Shown here: positions 32,947 through 44,342 of the stretch, in pieces | How the letters are laid out: the number at the start of each line of letters is the position of its first letter | Numbering within the stretch: the stretch's first letter is position 1 | From: Primulina eburnea | Taxonomy: Eukaryota; Streptophyta; Magnoliopsida; Lamiales; Gesneriaceae | Assembly (NCBI RefSeq): GCF_022965805.1 | Contig: NC_133101.1 | Coordinates: 17,827,054 to 17,891,053 of the forward strand | DNA length: 64,000 nucleotides | Reading direction: 5' to 3' | Translations under genes and position numbers: made by a program | The notes under the pieces: generated by a model | The model's input: the letters and a program-made list of their open reading frames with translations, nothing else | Database searches by the model: none | Told to the model about the DNA's origin: nothing

Positions 32947-34968
32947 CTAGTATCCAAACGACAATGAAAAATATCCCATAAAATCAATTACCCAACAGTC
33001 AAAGATTTCAATTTCAATGATAGGATTCAAAGGCATCACGTTTCTTTTTGAAATCGCACCCAATTTTTGACAATTTTCACAGATCTTGCAGATTTCGTGG
33101 GTGTCTTTAAACAAAGTGGGCCAATAAAATTCACACTGCAGGATTTTTGCAGCTGTTTTCTTTGTAGAAAAATGTCCTCCGCATGCGTCTGAATGACAAA
33201 ATTTAATGACACTACTAACCTCATTGTCGGGTATGCAACATCGAAAAATTTGATCTGGACAATACTTGAATAGATACGAATCATCCCAATAAAAGTTTTT
33301 TACCTCATTCAGAAATTTTCTTTTATCTTGGAAACTCCATTGCGGTGGCATTTTTCCTGTCACAAGAAAATTTACTATGTTAGCAAACCAAGGTATAGTA
33401 GTAACTGAAAATAAATGTTCATCAGGAAAATTATCATCAATTGGTGCCATTTCACAAGATGATCCTATTGCTAGTCTCGATAAATGATCATCTACGACAT
33501 TCTCGGTTCCTTTTTTATCTTTGATTACAATGTCAAATTCTTGGAGCAACAAAATCCATCGTATCAGTCGTGGCTTTGCATCCTGTTTGGTCAACAAATA
33601 TCTAATAGCAGAATGATCAGTAAACACAATAGTTGTTGATCCAATCAAATAAGAACGAAATTTATCTAATGCAAATATTACAGCAAGTAGTTCTTTTTCA
33701 GTTGTGGAATAATTCATTTGAGCATTGTTTAAAGTTCTACTTGCATAATATATCACATAAGGCTTACCGTTTCTTCTTTGACCCAATACTGCACCGACTG
33801 CATAATCACTCGCATCGCACATGATTTCAAATGGTAAAGACCAATCAGGAGGTTGCATGATAGGAGCTGATGTTAAATGTCGAATGATTTTATCAAAAGC
33901 ATTTTGACATTCTTGAGTCCACTCCAATGCACTGTCTTTTATTAAGAGGTTACAAATGGGTTTAGAGATTAAACTAAAATCTTTTATAAACCTCCTATAA
34001 AATCCAGCATGTCCCAAAAATGAGCGAATTTCTTTAATGGTTTTTGGAGGGGGTAAATTGGCAATGACATCAACTTTTGCTTTATCAACTTCAATTCCAT
34101 GAGATGACACAATATGTCCCAAAACAATTCCAGAAGTAATCATGTAATGACATTTTTCCCAATTTAAAATAAGACCTTTTTCCTCACATCTTTTTAAAAC
34201 TTTTTCCAAATTTACAAGACAATTATCAAATGTACTCCCAAAAACAATTAAATCATCCATGAAAATCTCCAAAAAGTTTTCAACCATGTCGCAAAAAATG
34301 CTTAGCATACATCTTTGAAATGTTGCTGGGGCATTGCATAAACCAAATGGCATCCTTCTGAATGCAAATGTTCCAAAAGGACATGTGAATGTAGTTTTTT
34401 CTTGATCTTCGAGTGCAATGGGAATTTGATAATAGCCTGAATATACGTCAAGAAAACAGTAGTAGGAATGACCTGCTACTCTTTCTAAAATTTTATCCAA
34501 AAATGGTAATGGAAAATGATCTTTTCTAGTGGCATCATTTAATTTTCTATAATCAATACACATCCGCCAACTAGATGGGACTCGACTTGTTAACAATTCA
34601 CCTTTTTCATTTTTTATCACTGTGATGCCAGATTTTTTTGGAACTACTTGTGTTGGGCTTACCCACTTACTATCAGAAATAGGGTAGATAATTCGAACAC
34701 CAAGTAGTTTGAGAACTTCAGTTTTCACAACATCTTTCATGTGTGGATTTAATCTACTTTGTGGTTGTTGAGATGTTTTAGCATTTTCTTCTAAGTGATT
34801 TTTGTGAGTGCAAATTAGTGGATTAATGCCCTTAAGATCTTTTAGTGTCCAACCAATTGCATTTTTATGTCTTTTAAGCATATCAACTAATTTACCTTCT
34901 TGATTACTTGATAGTTTGGAAGAAATTACCACCGGATATGTTTCATCTTCTCCAAGGAATGCATACTT
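32947..34968 (-). pseudogene. Athila copy B RT, RNase H and integrase N-terminus
   Basis: The open frame of 661 codons lies between TAA (34969-34971) and TAG (32947-32949), both in frame with their neighbours. The RT domain includes [51 protein letters not shown] and the FMDD catalytic motif. RNase H includes [14 protein letters not shown] and [11 protein letters not shown]. The integrase zinc region holds [10 protein letters not shown] and [11 protein letters not shown]. Copy B has no frameshift here, unlike copy A. Confidence 0.93.
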
Positions 34969-37356
34969 TTATTCTTCTGGCAATGGTTTTAACTCCAATA
35001 TGGGTGGTTCATCTTTGTTCTCATATTTTGCCTCAAATTCTTTCGCTGATCCTGGTAACGAGTGATACCTGATAAAATCATCAAGATCAGTTTCACTTTT
35101 TTCTTTAACAGTATCAATTGAACAAATATCTAATTGGTCACGAGTACTCCCTTCTTGAATGTTTTCTTCCACAAGAGTTTCAATAAGATTTTCATCTTTA
35201 CTTTCATCTCCTTTGTCATGTGGTTGCTTACAAAGATTAAACACATTAAGCTCCAAAGTCATGTTACCAAATGACAACTTCATTATTCCATTCTTGCAAT
35301 TTATAAGAGCATTAGAAGTTGCCAAAAATGGACGACCTAAAATTACAGGAATTGCATTACAAGCTTCAATAGGTTGTGTATCTAAAACTATGAAATCGAC
35401 AGGATATACAAAGTTATCAACTTGGACCAACACGTCTTCTACCATACCTCTTGGCACTTTAACAGATCTATCAGCAAGTAAAAGTGTTACCGAAGTAGGT
35501 TTTAACTCGCCTAGATTGAGTTCTTGATAAACTGAATATGGAAGTAAATTCACACTAGCTCCAAGGTCAAGCAATGCTTTTTTAACTTTTCGTTCTCGAA
35601 TAATACAAGAAATAGTAGGACAACCTGGGTCTTTGTATTTCAAAGCATTATTATTTTGAATGATTGCACTTACTTGTTCGGCTAAAAATGCTTTCTTTTT
35701 CACATTCAATTTTCTTTTCATAGTGCACAAGTCTTTTAAAAATTTGGCATATGATAGTACCTGCTTTATTGCATCTAATAAAGGAATATTAACTTTTACT
35801 TGTTTAAAAATATCATATATATCAGAATTCAAATTTGATTTTTTTGTATTTTTTAATGCATGAGGGAATGGTGGTGGCGGTATCTGTTGATCCTCCTCTT
35901 CGCAAGTTATGGGTTCCACTTCCTTACCCTTTGGAGTTGATTTATCATCATCTTCACAAGGTTCAAGAATGGATTTTTCCACAACCTTACCACTGCGAAG
36001 GGTAATAACAGATTTTACCTGATCCATCGGTTGAGTTCCAGAAGTTCCAGTTTGTGAATGATGATCCTTGGGATTAGGCTGTGGTTGTGAAGGAAATTTA
36101 CCTTTTTCATGAACATTAAGGGCAGATGCAAATTTAGCAAGAGTATCTTTCAAATCTGTCATGGTTTGAGCAGTTTGAGTATTAACAGATTCTTGCTTTG
36201 CAATGAAAGAATTCAATATATCTTCCAAACTCTTTTTAGGTGGAGGAACATAAGGTGCATAATTTTGAAAATTTTGTTGATTTTGGAAATGTGGTTGTGA
36301 AAATTGTGCAGCATTATCATTCCTCCAACTAAAATTTGGATGATTTCGCCAATCTGGATTGTAACTTTGAGAAAATTGTTCAAAATTTGGCCTTTTGAAA
36401 TTGTTTAAAACATTGGCTTGTTCATGGAGACATTCTTTAAAAGAAGGCAAAGTGGGACAATCTTTTGTAGAATGATCACTTGTATCACAGATGTGACATG
36501 CAATTTCTTGAACAGATTTTAATTGACCATTCTTTTTCAATTCAAGTGCCTCAACTTTTCTTGCCAAAGAGGTAAATTTGGCTTGGAGATCATGTTCATC
36601 CTTGAGAGTGTACATACCTCCACCAGATGTGGGAGATTGAATCTTGTTTGATGGTTCAATTGTACCTATCGTGTCCCAATTTTGAGCATTTTCAGCTAAT
36701 GAATCGAGATACTCAATTGCCTCGTTTGGATCTTTATCTTCAAATGTTCCATTACATATAAATTCAACCATTTGCCTATCTTTAGGTGTTAAGCCTTCAT
36801 AAAATTGAGAAACAACTCTCCAAATTTCAAAACCATGATGAGGACAAAGATTAAGCAATTCTTTATATCTATCCCAACACTGATAAAAAGTTTCTCCTTG
36901 TTTTTGAGTGAAAGTGATGATTTGCCTTTTGAAAGAATTTGTTCTATGAGATGGAAAAAACTTTTTCAAAAATTGTTGTTGCAATTCATCCCAAGTTCGA
37001 ATGGATCCTGATCTAAGATTTTGTAGCCAAGTTTTAGCTTTATCTTTTAAAGAAAAAGGAAAAAGCTTAAGTCGAATGGTGTTCATGCTACAATTTATAT
37101 CATTATATGTGTTGCACAGTTCTTCAAATTCTCGTAAATGCATGTATGGATTTTCAGAATCTAAGCCATGAAAGTTGGGTAAAAGTTGGATAATACCAGG
37201 CTTAAAATTGAAATGAGATGCATCAGGGGGAAAAACTAGACATGAAGGTGCACTAGTACGTGTAGGATTCATGTGATCTCTAAGTGTTCTTCGCCTATCA
37301 TGATCATGTTGAGATTGAATTTCATCTTCATTTTCTTGGATGGGTTCTTCTGCCAT
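34969..37356 (-). pseudogene. Athila copy B gag and protease
   Basis: A continuous frame runs from ATG 37354-37356 (MAEEPIQENEDE) through capsid (YMHLREFEE, KAKTWLQNLRSG, LKKFFPSHRTNSF, CPHHGFEIW) and a zinc knuckle (CHICDTSDHSTKDC). A Gln/Asn-rich linker, the ITLRSGKVV block and the protease (ALLDLGASVNLLPY, PVILGRPFLAT) follow. The TAA at 34969-34971 replaces a leucine codon that copy A retains (LPEELKYAF), so it is a nonsense mutation. Gag packages the element RNA; protease matures the particle. This is the most intact gag of the Athila pair. Confidence 0.93.
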
Positions 37357-37553
37357 GTTTTGTGAAAATAAAGGGTTATTTCGAATTAGTCGACCACTAA
37401 GTGTACGTGACCAAATAATGCTCATGCAAATGCAAAAGAAAAGAAGAAAAACAAACAAAAGCAATAAAAATTCAAAGAAAAAAAATAAAATATAAATAAA
37501 ATTAAATAGACTTGAAATTAAATTATACTTCCCCGACAACGGCGCCAAAAACT
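37357..37553 (-). other. Athila copy B leader with tRNA-Asp primer binding site
   Basis: The primer site is at 37530-37547. It differs from the copy A site by one base (GACAAC instead of GGCAAC), so pairing with tRNA-Asp would have one mismatch. The leader is otherwise A-rich with no gene. Confidence 0.85.
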
Positions 37554-39130
37554 TGTTGTCACTTTGATTGTTGCACTCCCAAGAGCAGGTTGTCCACAAG
37601 TAGTATAATTCGGTGAGTCCGATATCGTATCCACAGGAAGCTAAGGTAATTACAAGTCCACTACAATATCTTTTTGTTTTGTTTTTGTTTTTGTTTCTTT
37701 TTAATTTTAATTGTTTGAATCTTTAATGGGTAAATTTTAATTGTTCAAATTATAATTTAAATAGTTGAGTTTAAAAGATCCACTCTTGGTATTTTAATAA
37801 AGTTAACATTAACGAACAATATTGAAATTCACTTAATAAAATGGTTCAAATATATTAAATAATCATATTTATATTATTGTTATATATTATTATCTTATAA
37901 GTATATAATATAAACCAAACTTATAAATGTGGTCAAGTATTTATTGTGCTATATATATTTGTAAACACTAAATCAAGGTTCTCACTTTAAATGGTTGGTA
38001 AAACCAAACAAACATTTAAATGGTACCAATAAATTAAGACTATAATATATTCATATATAATAAATCAAGGAATCCAAGTTAAATGGTTAGTAAAACCAAA
38101 CTAACATTTAAATGGTTCCAAGAATTTAATACTATAATATATTTATATATAATAAATCAAGGCATCCACTTTAAATGGTTGGTAATACCAAAATAACATT
38201 TAAATGGTTCCAAGAATTTAGTGTAACATATAGCAACAATAAATCAATACTCCCACTTATAAGTATGGTATAAAAATGCTTAAAGAAATAAATATAACAT
38301 AAACAATAAATAATGATTAAATAATATAAAACATATATTCTTACCTTTTAATAACCTTATTATCATGCCAAGAGTTTCACCTTATCATCTCAACTTTAGG
38401 AAGTTAGCTATTCATTATTCAAAGTGTAAAACTTTGAATATGAAATTAACATGCTAATTGTACTTAAATGAAGAAATAAAGAGAAAATATAGAGAGAAAT
38501 ATTATGAACTCAAAGATTTGTTCATAGAATGAGGGATATCTCAATAAATTACAATGCACCCCTATTTATAGCCAAATTTGGGGAGACAACCACAAATAAA
38601 ATATTATTTTTTTATACATAAGTCTTCATTGGTGTTCCAAGATATTATATTATATTACACATCACTTTTGAAAATCTTCTTCTCCGAATTTGCTTCTTCA
38701 CATAAAAAGAAACATGTGGATAATTAAGTTGTCTAGTTGTGGTATTTTTTTCAGATTATTTGACCAAGTAATTTGAGAGATATGGTCAAAATACTAGAGC
38801 ATGATAAAACTGTCATTCCTTCGGTAACTTTATTTGTTGCTTAATTTGATCCCAATTGTGAGAGGATTTTTATTTCATGCTCTTCATCAATATTGTAGAT
38901 ATTATCATCAACTTTCTACAGGTCCAAGAATCATCTTAATCCCATTTGCAACGCCAAGGTTATTCTTTTTTTATCGAACCTGTAAAAATAGTAAAAACTT
39001 ATAATTACACAACAACTTATTTTTTATACAATTTATTATAAAACATATAATATTTAAACATTTAATAAAACAAAAACTATAAATTTATATTATAAAACAT
39101 TTAATTAATGTACAATTTTTATGTTTATCA
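37554..39130 (-). repeat. Athila LTR 3 (5' LTR of copy B)
   Basis: It has the same termini as LTRs 1 and 2 (TGTTGTCAC ... TTTATCA). On the right it is bordered directly by the TTGAC duplication and resumed copia coding sequence. Confidence 0.93.
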
Positions 39131-39135
39131 TTGAC
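39131..39135. repeat. Target-site duplication TTGAC, right copy
   Basis: It pairs with 238-242 and marks the outer end of the tandem Athila block. Confidence 0.92.
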
Positions 39136-39235
39136 CGAGGCTAAGTTCTCTCATTTTCTGAATATGCTTGGTTTATTGACTTATCGTGATAAGGATATTT
39201 CTTGTGTATGCTCAGTTTTACTTTGCAAGAAATGA
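39131..39235 (+). pseudogene. Ty1/copia pol, last residues of RNase H
   Basis: This is the continuation of the frame interrupted at 242. It encodes the usual end after the KPL motif (TEAKFSHFLNMLGLL) and reaches a natural TGA at 39233-39235. It is the true C-terminus of the copia polyprotein. Confidence 0.9.
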
Positions 39236-39303
39236 GAGGAAAAAAATAAATAAAAGACGGTCGGTAATACAAAATAAACCATTTTATTATAATATCAACA
39301 TAA

Positions 39304-39364
39304 GCGGGGCAGTACATCGAGATAGACGGGGCAGTACATCAAGACAGGCGGGGCAGTACACTGG
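39304..39364. repeat. Short tandem repeat, about 22-bp unit, three copies
   Basis: The core CGGGGCAGTACA occurs three times at spacings of about 22 bases (units near 39304, 39325 and 39347), with the intervening bases diverged. Confidence 0.8.
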
Positions 39365-39389
39365 AAACCTTTTGATCCACGTAAACCCT

Positions 39390-39671
39390 TCAGATTGCCA
39401 ACCAGCCGGTCAGCTCTCCAGTAGTGGTACGTAAAAACTCCTCTGAGGTAGCAATCTTCCTCAAAATGTTATGCTCCTTATAAAGCATGAGGAGAAAAAC
39501 GCCGACATCAGAAAATATATCAGCATTATCGTCAACGCAAAGACGTCGCCGATATTTCCTCAGAGCCGCCATCTCAGAGAAGGTAGCACCAAGTCTGCCC
39601 TCGAGGATGGACTGGAGTTTTTGGACCTTAGTCCACACAGCCAAAATCTTCTTCATCACCTTGTTCTCCAT
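39390..39671 (-). CDS. Possible antisense ORF of the copia element
   Basis: Counting from the ATG at 39669-39671 (MENKVMKKILAVW), about 93 codons read on the strand opposite to pol and rich in charged and hydrophobic residues in a helical pattern. It ends GELTGWLAI. Antisense ORFs downstream of pol are known in some plant LTR elements. It faces away from the sense ORF that starts at 40317. I do not recognise the protein, and only its placement and composition argue for it. An overlapping frame at 39628-39897 may be a spliced or frameshifted extension. Confidence 0.3.
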   Translation of the reverse strand: MENKVMKKILAVWTKVQKLQSILEGRLGATFSEMAALRKYRRRLCVDDNADIFSDVGVFLLMLYKEHNILRKIATSEEFLRTTTGELTGWLAI

Positions 39672-40316
39672 TGCCAGTTTGCGGGAATCCACCGCTGCTC
39701 ACATAAATTCCTACGCTAAGTCTAAACTGCTGCTTCTCTCCATTCTTCTTATCTGATTTTCCTATGTGTTTCAAAGTGACTATATCGCTAACTTCTCTTA
39801 TTGTATTTATAGATAAAGAACCAAGTGCCGAAGTGTATGTAATCATGACTGCAGCGGGAAATGTGAAGCGTTCTGTGTTAAGAAACCGACGATTCATTTT
39901 CCAAAAATTGTCATTTATGCATTTATTTAGGAGGAACAGTGGTTAAGAATAATCAACATATTCTTTAACCGGTTCCTTCCTAATCATATTACTTATCCGG
40001 TTCAAATTCTGTGGACACAATACCTCCACGTCATTTTCGTAAACATTACGCAAATTTTTCGACGGCGTCAGTCTGACTTGACGGTTATTTCTTTGAAATT
40101 CGAAAATACTCATTTTACCGCCGCCCAAGTTTTTCAAAATTTACACAAATCTTACCCACTAACAGTCGTCCACGTGGACTGACTGGTGAGTAATTGAACC
40201 GTACATACATACACTACATTTACAACCGCACTGAGCTTACCTTGTTTTTACAACTCGATCGCACTCTCATCTAACTTGCAGGTGTTTAATTCAAACTCAC
40301 TCAGTAAATCAAGACA
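39672..40316. other. Noncoding interval between antisense and sense ORFs of the copia element
   Basis: No convincing gene is visible. The last 50 bases (about 40270-40316) form an A/C-rich leader ending in AAGACAATGG, a good plant start context for the ORF at 40317. If the antisense ORF is real, this interval would be a divergent promoter region. Confidence 0.4.
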
Positions 40317-42965
40317 ATGGCTGCATCTATCACTCAGAACACTGTCGCGGTTAACTTCGCATCCATCTTTGCCATGCCCAACAAATCTATGCAAGCTATG
40401 TTTTGGGATATAGAACGCTCTGGACTTCGCCCATTTCTGAGCTGCAACTATAAATATTCAGACACACTACTCAAGGAGTTCTTCGAATCAGCATACATGA
40501 AGAACGGCGAAATTATCTGTATCGTCCAAAACAAGAAAATTCTGTACACACAGAAGATGTTTGCTGAATTGTTCAGCCTAAATACTGAAGGAGAACTGAT
40601 TTCTCCACACTACCCAATGAAAATATTGATATATGTCGAAGTACTTTCTCAGACTCAGACTCTTCTATCCCCCATCCAACTTGTCAAAAACGGGATTTAA
40701 AGGTTGAATTCAGACTGCTGGCAGATATCGTTCCCGAAGGATTGCTTGCCAAAGCTGGAGCTTTTGATAAAATCACCTTGGAAAAATTTCTTGTGATGGC
40801 CAATATCTCCTCCAGACTGCGAGTGAACTGGTCTGATGTTCTATTCCGGATATTGGTGGCTATGATTAACAAAGAAAATCAATCGCAAGGCTTTGCGGTT
40901 CAAATATGCCATATGCTAGCTACTGCAGGGGTTCAACCAATTGATATGATAGAGGTTGGCAAAACTAAACTCTTTACCTGGGTGTCAGTTGAAAAGTTCA
41001 TCAAAAAGAATCGGCCGACAGATGAAGTGTTGGTCTCTATAGAAACAGAATTAGGGGAAGAATTTGTGAAACAAAAGAAATTATCAAAAATCGGTTCAAC
41101 CGCCAAGGCAACTAAGAGGAAGTTGGTTCTAAAGAACAGCTCTGATGAGGAGTCCACAGATAACGTTTCAGTTGCTCAGGTCTTTAAGAAAAAGGGAACT
41201 GCACAACCAACTACGATCAAACTGGTCAAGCATCTGTCAACACCATTCGTTCCTGCATTACTCCCTGCAATCGCAATCACTAAGCTGAAGGGAATTCAAA
41301 TTCCAGAACAAGAAATTCACTCATCTTATTCTGGAGTTCCAATCATGCTATCCTCAGATAAGGACAAACAGGTCTTGATTGAAAATCCACCGCAGAACAA
41401 TGCAGTTCATACAACCATAGTACTCGCAAGCGAGATGTAAATGAGGCTGTACAGAAAAAGATCAATATGTTTGATAAGTGGGTTCAATATCGGACGGCTG
41501 TAAATTTTGATTCGCTACATGAAACTGGAAAAATAAAAGCAGCCGCTAAGCTTGAACGGTCCATTTTGGAATGGGCAGAAACGACTGATATTCAAACCGC
41601 ACTTCGTCAAAGAGACTTTCTGGAAATTCAAATGAAGGAAAGCACTCTCTGAATCATTATTCAAATGAAACGGAAAAATTTTGATCCTGTAAGTCCTACT
41701 GCCATGGATGAATCCGCAGTAATCTCTCAACTTGAGATGGACGCTTTGGGACTTGCTACAAACGTCGCTCAAATGCGTCAAGACCTCAATCTTCCAGCAG
41801 CTGTAGAATAGGGGAAGTTTGATTCTGTAATGGAAATTAATGAAGATTTGAGTTCAGAAAATCTTCGAACCATCCCCTTCAAAAATAGTTCTTCATCTAT
41901 ATCTGCCGGTACAAAAACCTCTTCACCAAAACCTACAATGACAGCTCAACCAAGTGATGCAACAACCACTGTGCCTCCTTCTGAAAAACCCAAGTCTGAA
42001 GACTTACAAAGCACTGAGTTACAGAGTCATTTGATCAATACTAATAGTCCATCTAATCTCCAACTGTCTCTATCATGGAGATGTCTAACCAACTGCCTTA
42101 GCCTGATTGTTCAGCTGCTCAAACTGTTTCTACTGATGACGTAGAAAAGTTTTTATCTGACTTTGATCAAGTTGTTAATTTTCAAAATCAAACAGTCTCT
42201 CCAACAAGCTCTCCCACCAAAGATGATTCAACAATTCCTCCAGAAAATTTTGTGCCTTCTCCACAAGCTGTACAGGAAAACGAGTTGAGTGTATCTTCAC
42301 TTCCTGCTCTATCTCCTCCAACTTCTCCTTCATCAACGCAACCTGAGGAACCAACTGTGACCAGCGCTAAAACCTCTACTGTCACTGATGATATTGATAA
42401 AATCATTGACAACATCACCGATGAGCTTCATGAGCCTGATCAATCAAACATTGATGAAAAGCGCTCTTCATCTGAACTGGTTCTTCTCAAAAACAGATCA
42501 ATATCCAAAGAAAGACCACTTAAAGAAGAAGAATATTTAGAAGATAAGCGTCAACAACAAATTTTGACTAAGTTGAGTACTATGGATCAATCAATTCTAG
42601 CGCTTACTCAAAACCAACTTGATCTCAAAGAAGATCTTCGATCAGTCAAATTGGCTCTCCGAAATGATATCTCCATCATGGAAACAGGTTTCTCAATAAA
42701 GCAAGCTCAACACAATGCTAAATATATTAATATGTGCCTTGGCCTCTCGGACAAAATGACTAGTCTTCAGAGAAATTTAGAACAACGCCTCGACGCCCAA
42801 GGTGCTCAGCTTGCGGAAATCATGACTTTCCTCGTACATGGTGATGTCAAAAAGGGGGAAAGTGAGCGTCAAAAGGCAATTCAAGATGCGGAAATAGCGG
42901 TATTGAAGGAATTACACAAGTCAAAAGAAAAAGTAGTTGAGGCGAAAAATAGTGAATCAAAGTAA
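40317..42965 (+). pseudogene. Extra ORF downstream of copia pol (env-like position), degenerate
   Basis: It begins MAASITQNTVAVNFASIF at an ATG in good context. The N-terminal part (to about 40620) and the stretch 40690-41440 (VEKFIKKNRPTDEV and so on) are in different frames. Further frame changes occur near 41440, 41655 and 42100, and the last stretch, 42252-42965, is open. The middle is rich in Ser, Pro and Thr. The C-terminal 150 residues are charged and heptad-like (LQRNLEQRLDAQGAQLAEIM, LKELHKSKEKVVEAKN), suggesting a coiled coil. From memory, similar proteins are annotated as dystroglycan-like in a Gesneriaceae genome; that name has no functional meaning here. Its role is unknown; Sirevirus elements carry an env-like ORF at this position. 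Confidence 0.6.
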
Positions 42966-43127
42966 AAGTTCCATAGTAAACTTTCTTGCGAAATTACGAA
43001 TTTCAACAAGTTACTCTGTTCATTGTAATTTCATTCACATAATGAAATACAATTTTTTCGCTCTTATATATCTTTGTCTTTCCTGAGGATTACAGCTAAG
43101 TTTTGTCATCACCAAAAAGGGGCAAAT
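42966..43127 (+). other. Copia 3' untranslated segment with polypurine tract
   Basis: A short noncoding stretch ends in CCAAAAAGGGGCAAAT at 43112-43127, the polypurine tract immediately before the LTR. Confidence 0.82.
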
Positions 43128-44342
43128 TGTTAAGAAAGTATTATTCCCAAGAATTTTGGTGTATGACAAAAACATATATTCAGATGCGGTTCGTATATCA
43201 GATTTGCAACAGTTCAACCGCTCACTTTATCATCTGGTGAATCTTTCTAACTGATCAAAGCTCAAAGAAATTCAACTGCTCACTTCTAACCGTTAGCAGA
43301 TTCAGTTTGGACTTTAATGTTTATCAGAACAGGATCATTAAAGAGAACTAGTTATTGCTCAAAGACATTCTCTGACCGGCTTAAATACATTCAAACATCA
43401 GTTACAAGATTGATCTACATCTGATTATCTTTCCCAGAAAGAGGAAGACCAAGAATAGACTTAAATTTCTGCTATTCAAAACAGTTTCCTTGAAAGGAAT
43501 TCTTCACAAAAGCGATTCAGAACGTTGCTGTGCAAAAGGAACATTAAATGTGTTTATCAAAGACCATTTAATGCTCAACATATCAAAAGCAACACGTCTG
43601 AACAGAGGATCGGGTTAAAGTTTTTATGTCCTTTCCGACCGTTAAGGAAATTGTGTATATTAACGGAAGAATATGCACGCAGAAACTCTCTCGATTCTTA
43701 GCTGCAACATTAGAACTCGCTTGCATATTAAAAAGATCTCAGAGCGCTCATAAAAGTTCATATACACCATCGCTCAATCAGCACACACAAAAAGAGAAAT
43801 TTATCTGATCATTTAAGGATCATTTTCGTGCTACTAAATCAAAACTAGTTACTCATATCATTAAACTTTTGGTTATTTGATTCGGCTTTGATATCTGGTG
43901 AACTAAGTGTTCTTAAATACCCAGAAGTGTAAAGTGATCACTAAGAGTTTCAAAACAGGCAGTGTGATAAGTCCTGATTGGAGTGGGCTGTTGCAAGAAT
44001 TTTGTATAGCCAAAGTCTTTTAGTGGAATCATTCATAAGGAGGAAGAAGGGGTGACGTAGGAGTTGTTAATCTCCGAACATCCATAACAAACATGTGTCT
44101 CTTTACTTTCTGCATTCATTTATCTGTCTAATCTCTGATCATTGGTTTAGCCTGATATTGTGTTTTAAGTTGCTTTAAAGATTGTGAACCGTTTTGCGCA
44201 CTTAATAGTAGTTCACATTCTCAACCGTTTGAGAAGAAGTTTTTCAACCGCCTAAAAACGGTTGAAATCAAACTCTTACATTAGAAAATTTGAAAGAGTT
44301 CATTTAACTCCCCTCCCTCTAAACTCTTTCCCGATCCTAACA
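43128..44342 (+). repeat. 3' LTR of the copia element
   Basis: It starts TGTTAAGAAAG and ends GATCCTAACA, so the ends TGTTA/TAACA are inverted repeats. It contains Pu/Py-balanced sequence with several CAACCGT/ACGGTTG motifs near the end (for example 44222-44262). No partner LTR is in the window, so it could not be aligned. Confidence 0.85.

Larger units (their letters stand above)
243..39130 (-). mobile_element. Tandem Athila-type Ty3/gypsy block: LTR-internal A-LTR-internal B-LTR
   Basis: Three direct LTRs of about 1.58 kb enclose two internal regions, all on the minus strand. In element order each internal region has a primer site matching the 3' end of tRNA-Asp, gag with one zinc knuckle, protease, reverse transcriptase, RNase H and integrase. 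An accessory cassette follows (cysteine-rich ORF, membrane ORF, LOG-like gene), then about 1.2 kb of noncoding DNA and a polypurine tract. The gag sequence (for example FPFSLKDKAKTWL and CPHHG) and the Asp primer site point to the Athila lineage. One TTGAC duplication flanks the entire block. Each internal region has been interrupted by a different chromovirus-like gypsy element. Both copies carry frame breaks. Confidence 0.9.
39131..44342 (+). mobile_element. Ty1/copia element with extra ORF (right portion; left portion is 1-242 and beyond the window)
   Basis: After the end of pol come a region of about 1.1 kb with short tandem repeats and a possible antisense ORF, a degenerate sense ORF of about 2.6 kb, a polypurine tract and one LTR of 1215 bases. 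A long additional ORF between pol and the 3' LTR, ending in a coiled-coil-like segment, is a feature of the SIRE/Sirevirus group of copia elements; assignment to that group is tentative. The element sits in an older Athila relative; the bases after the LTR are ATATG, and the left flank is not visible. Confidence 0.82.
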
